This document shows positions 14,649-23,602 of a DNA stretch of 23,602 nt, piece by piece. Origin of the DNA: Candidatus Neomicrothrix sp. UBA2983 (GTDB taxonomy: Bacteria; Actinomycetota; Acidimicrobiia; Acidimicrobiales; MedAcidi-G1); the NCBI GenBank assembly GCA_002346745.1, contig DEAL01000011.1:3246-26847 (forward strand). The letters run 5' to 3'. A program made the position numbers and the translations under genes. The notes under the pieces were generated by a model. It was not told the DNA's origin. It saw only the letters and a list, made by a program, of their open reading frames with translations, and did not search any database. Numbering within the stretch: position 1 is the first letter of the stretch; every line of letters starts with the position of its first letter.

Positions 14649-15605
14649 ATGCGCGTCGGGTTCATAGGACTGGGCAATGTGGGCGGCAAGCTGGCCGGCA
14701 GCCTGCTGCGCAACGGCTACGACCTCGTCGTGCGGGACCTCGACCCCGGGGCGGCGCAGCCGTTCCTCGACGGTGGGGCCGGCTGGGCGGACTCGCCGCG
14801 CCAGATGGCGGAGGCCTGCGACGTGGTCGTCACCTGCTTGCCGTCGCCGGCCGCCTGCTCGGCGGTCATGGAGGAGGACGACGGGATCCTCGCAGGGCTG
14901 GGTTCCGGCAAGGTGTGGATGGAGATGAGCACCACCGACGAGTCCGAGGTGCGGCGGCTGGGCGCGCTGGTCGACGCCGCCGGTTCCGAGTCGGTGGACT
15001 GTCCGGTTTCGGGTGGCTGCCACCGCGCCGCCACCGGCAACATCGCCATCTTCGCGGGCTGCAGCCGGGAGGCCTTCGAACGGGTGCTGCCGCTGCTCAC
15101 GACCATGGGGCGCCGCATCCTGCACACGGGCCCGCTGGGGTCGGCATCGGTCCTGAAGGTGGTGACCAACTACCTGGCCACGGCCAACCTGGTCTCGCTC
15201 TGCGAGGCGCTCACGACCTCGGCGGCGGCCGGCATGGACCTGGCCACGACCTACGAGGCCATTCGGGTGTCGTCGGGGAACTCGTTCGTGCACGAGACCG
15301 AGAGCCAGGTAATCCTGAACGGCAGCCGCGACATCAACTTCACGATGGACCTGGTCGTGAAGGACGTCTCACTGTTCGACGACCTGGCGCAGCGCCTGGA
15401 GGTGCCCCTGGAGTTGTCGCCGTTGCTGCGGGAGGTCTTCCTCGACGGCCAGGAGCGCTACGGGCCGCGGGAGTGGTCGCCGAACATCGTCCGGCGCCTG
15501 GAGGAGGCCACGGGCCTCGAGGTCCTGGCGCCCGGCTTCCCCGCCGAGATGGTCGACGACGAGCCGGAGCAGCCGGGTCACGAGGTGGTGCCGCGCAGCC
15601 GGTGA
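14649..15605 (+). CDS. NAD(P)-dependent beta-hydroxyacid dehydrogenase family protein
   Basis: The 318-residue protein is of the 3-hydroxyisobutyrate dehydrogenase/6-phosphogluconate-like family. It has the dinucleotide-binding GFIGLGNVGGKLA at the N-terminus (GLGNVG at 7-12), a substrate loop DCPVSGGCHRAATG (117-130) and the catalytic lysine region GSASVLKVVTNYL (Lys170). These enzymes reversibly oxidise beta-hydroxyacids such as 3-hydroxyisobutyrate, tartronate semialdehyde or related short acids; the exact substrate is unknown. The substrate loop deviates from the common PVSGGxxGAxxG by HRAATG. The ATG at 14649 has GAGGAGG about seven bases upstream. The C-terminus is about 20 residues longer than in typical 290-300-residue members and polar. 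It is transcribed away from the metY set. Confidence 0.88.
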   Translation: MRVGFIGLGNVGGKLAGSLLRNGYDLVVRDLDPGAAQPFLDGGAGWADSPRQMAEACDVVVTCLPSPAACSAVMEEDDGILAGLGSGKVWMEMSTTDESEVRRLGALVDAAGSESVDCPVSGGCHRAATGNIAIFAGCSREAFERVLPLLTTMGRRILHTGPLGSASVLKVVTNYLATANLVSLCEALTTSAAAGMDLATTYEAIRVSSGNSFVHETESQVILNGSRDINFTMDLVVKDVSLFDDLAQRLEVPLELSPLLREVFLDGQERYGPREWSPNIVRRLEEATGLEVLAPGFPAEMVDDEPEQPGHEVVPRSR

Positions 15606-15627
15606 GCGCCCTGGGGCACAGTCGTCC

Positions 15628-15939
15628 TCAGGCCCGGAGGCGGTGGACGGCCATCGCCTCGTAGTGGGGGAGGCAGGCCTCGTAGGCGTCGACCATCCGC
15701 TGGTCCGCCTCGACCGGTAGGTAGTCGGTGTCGGGGGCGACGAGGCCCGTCGACGTGCGCAGGTTGTCGTGCCATGCCCCGCTGTCGCACCAGGAGTAGT
15801 CGCGGACCTCCGCCTCCCACTCGAGGGCCTTGGGTCGGAAGTCGATGCCGACGGCGCGGCACCAGGCGGCCACCAGCCCCGGCGTGTCGGCCATCAGGTC
15901 CTCGGCGTCGATGACCGGTGGCGGGGAGCCTCGCAGAGC
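15628..15939 (-). pseudogene. Sulfotransferase-like gene remnant, C-terminal part only
   Basis: About 104 codons of coding-like sequence run from a breakpoint near 15935 to the TGA at 15630-15628. The segment PPPVIDAEDLMADTPGLV, then WCRAVGIDFRPKALEWEAE and a later WHDNLRTSTG, resembles the C-terminus of PAPS-type/sulfotransferase-like proteins (a leucine-rich DLL...LGIPFDP...W pattern). The N-terminal PAPS-binding half is absent. Upstream of the breakpoint the frame stays open only because it runs antisense to the GcvT-like remnant. An ATG at 15894 could allow an 88-residue product, but it would lack the active site. Family assignment is from memory of the pattern and moderately sure. Confidence 0.55.
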
Positions 15940-15945
15940 GGTCAC

Positions 15946-16308
15946 CCGGTCGAAGCCGGCGTCGGCGCCTTCGTCAGGAGGGAGAAGGGCGACTTCGTCG
16001 GGCGGGAGGCGCTGCTTGCCCGCGACGAGCGGCCCCGTCGCTGGGCGGCGGCCTATCTGGCGGTGGACGTCGACGTCGCCGAGTGCGTCGGCGGCGAGGG
16101 GGTCTTCCGGGACGGGCGGCCCGTCGGCCTCACCTCTTCGGGCGGGCACGGCTACACCGCCGACCAGGTGTACGCCTTCGCCTTCGTCTCGCCCGAGGAC
16201 GCCGTGCCCGGCACCGAACTCGAGGTGATGGTGTTCGGCGACCTCTACCCGGCACGGGTGCTCGGCGAGGCGGCCTACGATCCCGCCAACGAGCGCCTGC
16301 GGATGTAG
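15946..16308 (+). pseudogene. GcvT / dimethylglycine-dehydrogenase-like gene remnant, C-terminal part only
   Basis: The recognisable region starts at PVEAGVGAFVRREKGDFVGREALLA, the folate-binding aminomethyltransferase region that in GcvT and in dimethylglycine/sarcosine dehydrogenases precedes the C-terminal barrel. It continues to the TAG at 16306-16308 with VGLTSSGGHGYTADQVYAFAFV and PGTELEVMVFGDLYPARVL. Only about 120 residues remain of a protein that is normally 350-850 residues; there is no FAD domain and no plausible start. The open frame extends upstream to 15769 only as antisense to the sulfotransferase-like remnant. The next gene is an enolase-superfamily enzyme of the kind found with betaine-demethylation genes, so the intact ancestor may have been part of that pathway. 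Confidence 0.7.
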
Positions 16309-16339
16309 TCCGCAGCGACACGGGTCAAGGGGGCCTGGC

Positions 16340-17449
16340 GTGCGGATCACCCGGATCACGATGTGGGGGCTGGACCTGCCCCTGAAGCGGCCCTACTCCC
16401 TGTCGGGTGGGCGACTCCACTTCGAGCGCCTCGACACGACGATCCTGCGCCTGGAGACCGACGAGGGGCTGGCCGGCTGGGGCGAGGGCTGCCCGTGGGG
16501 TTCCACATACCTCCCGGCGTTCCCGGGCGGCATCCGGGCCGGCGTCGCCGAACTGGCACCAGCGGTCCTCGGCCTCGACCCGCGCCGCACCGACGCCGTC
16601 TACCGGGCCATGGACCTCGCCCTGCCAGGGCACGGCTACGTGAAGTCCGCCATTGACATGGCCTGCTGGGACCTCGTCGCACGGTCGGCCGGACTGCCGC
16701 TCTGCGACGTGCTCGGGGGACGCGAGGACGGCCGGGTGCGCCTGCACTCGTCGATCCCGTCGGGGACACCCGACGAGTTGCTGGCCGAGATCGGGTTGGC
16801 GCGCGCCGAGGGGTACACGTTCCACTCGGCCAAGGTCGGCGCGGACGTAGAGGCCGACATCGAGCGGATGCGGGTTCTGGACGCCGCCATGGCCCCGGGC
16901 GAGGAGGTCACGTTCGACGTCAACCGGGCCTGGACGCCGGCCGAGGCGATCGCCGCCCTGAACGCCACCCGTGACCTCCACCGGGTGGTGGAGCAGCCCT
17001 GCCAGACCTACGAGCAGCACCTCGCCGTGCGGGCCGTCGTCGGGCAGCCGCTGGCCCTCGACGAGTCCCTGGTGACCCTCGGTGACGCCCTGCGGCTGGT
17101 CGCCGACCGGGCCTGCGAGGTGGTCGGGCTCAAGGTCGGCCGGGTGGGTGGCCTCACCCCGGCACGGCGGATCCGAGACGTCTGCCTCGAGGCCGGCATC
17201 CGCATGAATGTGGAGGACACCGGCGGCACGAGGCTCTCGGCCAGCGCTGCCGTGCACCTTGCCCAGACGGTCCCGGAGCCGTTCCGGCGTGCCACTTGGC
17301 TGTGCTTCGACCACCTGACCGTCGACCCGGTCGTCGGGGGTGCCGTCAACGACGGTGGCTGGTCGGCCGCCCCGTCAGGCGTCGGGATCGGGGCGGAACC
17401 GGACGAGCAGGCGCTGGGCGAGCCCCTGGCGACCTTCGAGGAGGTGTGA
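16340..17449 (+). CDS. Enolase-superfamily racemase/dehydratase, hydroxyproline(-betaine) type
   Basis: The 369-residue protein belongs to the mandelate racemase/muconate lactonizing group. The metal ligands can be read as Asp193 (TFDVNRAW), Glu218 (VVEQPC) and Asp241 (LALDES), with catalytic lysines Lys165 (FHSAKVG) and Lys265 (GLKVGRVGGL). The first lysine of the usual KxK motif is Ser163, as far as I recall a trait of the group containing cis-3-hydroxyproline dehydratases and 4-hydroxyproline betaine 2-epimerases. It would abstract an alpha-proton from a carboxylate substrate using Mg2+. The GTG at 16340 has AAGGGGG upstream. It overlaps in function with the adjacent demethylase remnant (betaine breakdown) and is only two bases from the reductase gene downstream. 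The exact substrate is inference. Confidence 0.85.
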   Translation: MRITRITMWGLDLPLKRPYSLSGGRLHFERLDTTILRLETDEGLAGWGEGCPWGSTYLPAFPGGIRAGVAELAPAVLGLDPRRTDAVYRAMDLALPGHGYVKSAIDMACWDLVARSAGLPLCDVLGGREDGRVRLHSSIPSGTPDELLAEIGLARAEGYTFHSAKVGADVEADIERMRVLDAAMAPGEEVTFDVNRAWTPAEAIAALNATRDLHRVVEQPCQTYEQHLAVRAVVGQPLALDESLVTLGDALRLVADRACEVVGLKVGRVGGLTPARRIRDVCLEAGIRMNVEDTGGTRLSASAAVHLAQTVPEPFRRATWLCFDHLTVDPVVGGAVNDGGWSAAPSGVGIGAEPDEQALGEPLATFEEV

Positions 17450-17451
17450 TC

Positions 17452-18555
17452 ATGACCGAGGTGCCGGAGATCCCCGAGACCATGACGGCGGTCCAGTTGA
17501 CCGGCACCGGCGGGCTCGAGATGCTGGTCGTGCGCGAGGACGTACTCGTTCCGGTGCCGGGCGCCGACGAGGTGCTGGTGCGCGTCCGCGCCTGCGGGAT
17601 GAACAACACCGACATCAACACCCGGGTGGGCTGGTACTCGAAGGCGGTAACCGGGGCGACCACCGGCGACGGCTACACCGAGGTCGGCGGCGACGGCACC
17701 TGGGGTGGGGACGGGCTGGCGTTTCCCCGCATCCAGGGGGCCGACCCGTGCGGCGCGGTGGTGTCCGCGGGATCGGCGGCCGACCCCTCGCTGGTCGGTC
17801 GGCGGGTGCTGGCCGACGGCTGGATCCGGGATGTCGACGAACCGTCGAACCGGGAACTCGCCGGCTACCTGGGCTCCGAGCGGGACGGGGGCTTCGCCCA
17901 GTTCTGTGCCATCCCGGCCCGCAACGTGTACCCGGTCGAGTCGTCCCTCACCGACGTCGAGTTGGCCTCCTTCCCGTGCTCGTGGTCGACGGCCGAGCAC
18001 ATGCTGGCGAGGCCCCGGGTCGCCGCCGGCGACACGGTGGTGGTGACCGGGGCCTCGGGCGGCGTCGGATCGGCGCTGGTGCAGCTGGCGAAGTTGCGCG
18101 GAGCCAGGGTCGTGGCGTTGACGAGTGCGGCCAAGACGGACCTCGTGGCGGGCCTCGGCGCCGACGCCGTGGTGGACCGGGCGGCCGACGATCTGGCCGC
18201 CGCGGTGGCCGAGGCCGCTGCCGGACCCGTCGACGTGCTGGCCGACGTGGTGGGCGGCGCCGACTTCGCCCCACTGCTCGAAGTCCTGCGCCGTGGGGGG
18301 CGCTACACGACGGCCGGCGCCATCGCCGGGCCGATCGTGGACCTGGACCTTCGCACCCTCTACCTCAACGACCTCGAGCTCTACGGCTGCACTGTCTACG
18401 AGCCGTCGGTGTTCGCCGACCTGGTCGGCCACATCGAGCGGGGCGACGTGCAACCCGTGGTGGCCGCCACGTTCCCGCTGGCCGAGATCCACGCCGCCCA
18501 GGAGACCTTCGCCGCCAAGGCCCACGTGGGCGCTATGGTCATCGAGGTGCCCTAG
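17452..18555 (+). CDS. Medium-chain dehydrogenase/reductase (quinone reductase/alcohol dehydrogenase-like)
   Basis: The 367-residue protein has the GroES-like N-domain with ACGMNNTDINTRVGWY and a Rossmann domain with VVVTGASGGVGSALVQLAKL. It lacks the four-cysteine structural zinc lobe of classical alcohol dehydrogenases, so it fits better with zinc-free or single-zinc MDR enzymes that reduce quinones, enones or acryloyl-type substrates with NADPH. The ATG at 17452 is two bases after the upstream stop and its GGAGG lies inside the end of that gene, so the two are translationally coupled. The N-domain has a Gly/Asp-rich insertion (about 68-90, TTGDGYTEVGGDGTWGGDG) typical of the NNTDINTR subgroup. 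It probably acts on the product of the enolase-superfamily enzyme, though that step is not known. Confidence 0.87.
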   Translation: MTEVPEIPETMTAVQLTGTGGLEMLVVREDVLVPVPGADEVLVRVRACGMNNTDINTRVGWYSKAVTGATTGDGYTEVGGDGTWGGDGLAFPRIQGADPCGAVVSAGSAADPSLVGRRVLADGWIRDVDEPSNRELAGYLGSERDGGFAQFCAIPARNVYPVESSLTDVELASFPCSWSTAEHMLARPRVAAGDTVVVTGASGGVGSALVQLAKLRGARVVALTSAAKTDLVAGLGADAVVDRAADDLAAAVAEAAAGPVDVLADVVGGADFAPLLEVLRRGGRYTTAGAIAGPIVDLDLRTLYLNDLELYGCTVYEPSVFADLVGHIERGDVQPVVAATFPLAEIHAAQETFAAKAHVGAMVIEVP

Positions 18556-18577
18556 GGGACCGTCGACCTCCTGGGGA

Positions 18578-19672
18578 TCAGCCCTCGGGGGCGAAGAAGT
18601 CGAGGTTGGGCTGGAGCAGGTCGAACACGGTGGCGTCAGTCGGCGGGAGTTCGCCCTCGTACGCCCCGAGTGGCTCGACCCGGTCGCCCCAGCGGAGCAC
18701 CACCGATCCCCAGGTGACGCCACCGCCGAAGGCGGTGAGCACGACCAGGTCGCCGGGGGAGATTCGGCCCTCGTCGAGTGCGTCGTGGAGCGCCATGGGG
18801 ATGGAGGCGGCCGCCGTGTTGCCGTGGTGGGCGATGTTGGTGAACACCCGGTCGGGGTCGATGCGGAGCCGGCGGGTGGCGGACTCGATGATGCGTGCGT
18901 TGGCCTGGTGGGGGACCACCAGGTCCACGTCGTCGGCGGTCAGGCCTGCCCGTTCGAGGGCACGCGACGCCGACCCGGCGATTCCCTGGACGGCGATCTT
19001 GAAGACGGCCTGCCCCTCGAAGTGGAGGCGTGCGTCGTCGGGGTCGATCGTCCGGCTGGGATCGCCCTTCGAGCCCATGTGCGTCCAGACCATGGTCTTG
19101 CCCTGGTCGCCGTCGGCACCCAGGTCGACCGACAGGACGCCGGCACCGTCCCCGCATTCATCGGACCCCGACGCCTCGAAGACGGCGGCCCCGGCACCGT
19201 CCCCGAAGAGGATGCACGTGGAGCGGTCCCGGTAGTCCATGATGAACCGGAGCTTCTCGGCCCCGACGACGAGCACCTTCCGGGCGAAGCCGGACTCGAT
19301 CATCCCGGTGACGACCGACGTTGAGTAGGCGAAGCCCGAGCAGGCGGCGTTCAGGTCGAAGGCGGCGGCGTTGGCGGCGCCGAGGCGTTCCTCGAGCATC
19401 GCCGCCATCGTCGGGCAGAGGATCTCGGGGGTGCAGGAGGCAACGACGATCAGGTCCAGATCAGCGGCGTCGACGCCGGCACAGGCGAGCGCACGGCGTC
19501 CTGCCAGCTCGGCCAGGTCGGTGGCCTCGACGTGCGAGATGCGCCGCTCGCTGATGCCGGTGCGCTCGACGATCCACTCGTCGCTGGTGTCGCAGAGCTG
19601 TTCGAGGTCGGCATTGGTCAGCCGCAGGGGCGGGACGCACTTGCCCCAGCCGGTGATCACCGCTCGTGGCAC
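18578..19672 (-). CDS. fabH: Beta-ketoacyl-ACP synthase III-type ketosynthase
   Basis: The 364-residue thiolase-fold enzyme keeps the full triad: Cys111 (LNAACSG), His255 (VPHQANAR) and Asn285 (HHGNTAAAS), plus the TSDEWIVERTGISERR start signature. It condenses an acyl-CoA starter with malonyl-ACP to begin fatty-acid synthesis. The GTG at 19672 is supported by GAGGAGA about nine bases upstream; the frame open to 19891 has no similarity. The protein is about 35 residues longer than typical FabH because of a tail after the GGGVTWGSVVLRW end motif. There are no other fab genes next to it, so it may be a second copy with a special starter or an OleA/HMG-like specialised synthase. The symbol denotes the family. 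Confidence 0.88.
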   Translation of the reverse strand: MPRAVITGWGKCVPPLRLTNADLEQLCDTSDEWIVERTGISERRISHVEATDLAELAGRRALACAGVDAADLDLIVVASCTPEILCPTMAAMLEERLGAANAAAFDLNAACSGFAYSTSVVTGMIESGFARKVLVVGAEKLRFIMDYRDRSTCILFGDGAGAAVFEASGSDECGDGAGVLSVDLGADGDQGKTMVWTHMGSKGDPSRTIDPDDARLHFEGQAVFKIAVQGIAGSASRALERAGLTADDVDLVVPHQANARIIESATRRLRIDPDRVFTNIAHHGNTAAASIPMALHDALDEGRISPGDLVVLTAFGGGVTWGSVVLRWGDRVEPLGAYEGELPPTDATVFDLLQPNLDFFAPEG

Positions 19673-20027
19673 CCCGTGTCTCCTCGTTTCCGGCAGTCCT
19701 TCGACCGGGATTCCTAGCATCTCCGGGGCGCTCGGCGTTCCCCGGCCTTGCATTGCCGGGACCGCCGCTGCCGCCATCCCGGTCGCAGCGGGAAGACCCC
19801 CGAGAACCGCAGGAAGGCGACCGTGAGCGAGTCCGAGGTGTAGCTGGGATAGCCGATCGGGGCCAGACTGGGTCACGGCGAGGGAGTACATTCTTCGCGA
19901 GGTCGGGTTTTCGCCTCGCTTTCGGCGCGTTGGTGTCTAGTTCGCAGGCGTGGGGACCCAACCTTGGTGGAACGCGCCAGTTTGGAGTGGCATGCATCGG
20001 ACGGGCCTGAGGGCAGGACGAGGGGGC
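19673..20027. promoter_or_regulatory. Divergent spacer between fabH and the protease gene
   Basis: The 355-base gap has no convincing gene; open frames across it have poor coding character. It holds the GAGGAGA ribosome site of fabH and two small inverted repeats: CCCGGC/GCCGGG at 19742-19747 and 19756-19761, and GCGAGG/CCTCGC at 19897-19902 and 19914-19919. Around 19886-19912 the sequence is less GC-rich than its surroundings and could carry promoters, but I cannot pick firm -35/-10 pairs. An alternative protease start (ATG 19992) lies inside it. Confidence 0.4.

Positions 20028-23602
<3,575 letters not shown>

Noticed and set aside
14072..14713. 213-codon minus-strand frame overlapping metY and its upstream gap
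   Set aside because: It is Arg/Pro-rich and frame-shifted relative to metY, typical of a GC-rich shadow.
15769..16308. Intact 179-residue plus-strand protein
   Set aside because: Only the part after about 15946 has protein-family character; the first part is antisense to the sulfotransferase-like remnant.
19666..20010. 114-codon plus-strand frame upstream of the protease
   Set aside because: It is Pro/Ser/Arg-rich with no family resemblance and overlaps the start regions of two real genes.

Overview
The window is high-GC DNA with strong G/C preference at third codon positions. It encodes CarD, a universal-stress protein, short-chain and acyl-CoA enzymes, and surface proteins with long threonine/proline linkers. 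This points to an actinomycete, most likely a marine or freshwater Acidimicrobiia-type genome; the assignment rests on gene content and linker style, not on a marker gene. Both window edges cut through large genes for exported repeat proteins, so neither is complete.

Region 1 (2-4287, +) is a two-gene unit. The first is the 3' 1168 codons of a giant tandem-repeat protein with a regular ladder of paired cysteines followed by a cysteine-free array of DG hairpins. Eleven bases later comes a lipoprotein with a threonine/glutamate/proline stalk and a pentapeptide-repeat head. Region 2 (4451-10912) is housekeeping: an AMP-forming acyl-CoA ligase (+), then a minus-strand series of crotonase-family protein, methylguanine-DNA methyltransferase, UspA, CarD, a small conserved-looking protein of unknown function and prolyl-tRNA synthetase. 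Region 3 (11005-14559) holds an acyl-CoA dehydrogenase (+) facing a minus-strand set: O-acetylhomoserine sulfhydrylase followed closely by an alpha/beta hydrolase, with a candidate 44-codon membrane peptide upstream. The small ORF and the sulfhydrylase each have a TANNNT box exactly six bases before ATG and no Shine-Dalgarno, as expected for leaderless transcripts.

Region 4 (14649-18555) has a beta-hydroxyacid dehydrogenase, then a scar where the 3' ends of a sulfotransferase-like gene (-) and a GcvT/dimethylglycine-dehydrogenase-like gene (+) meet with both 5' ends missing. It continues with an enolase-superfamily enzyme resembling hydroxyproline(-betaine) epimerases/dehydratases and a coupled medium-chain reductase. 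Region 5 (18578-23602) has a FabH-type ketosynthase (-) divergent from a secreted subtilisin-like protease that runs off the window. The C-terminal part of the protease has two copies of a module in which a P/Homo B domain appears to be inserted inside a PNGGE-type beta-sandwich, separated by threonine-rich linkers.

The least ordinary features are the cysteine-ladder protein, the nested P-domain module and the head-to-head gene-remnant junction. No rRNA, tRNA, CRISPR array or transposase was recognised.
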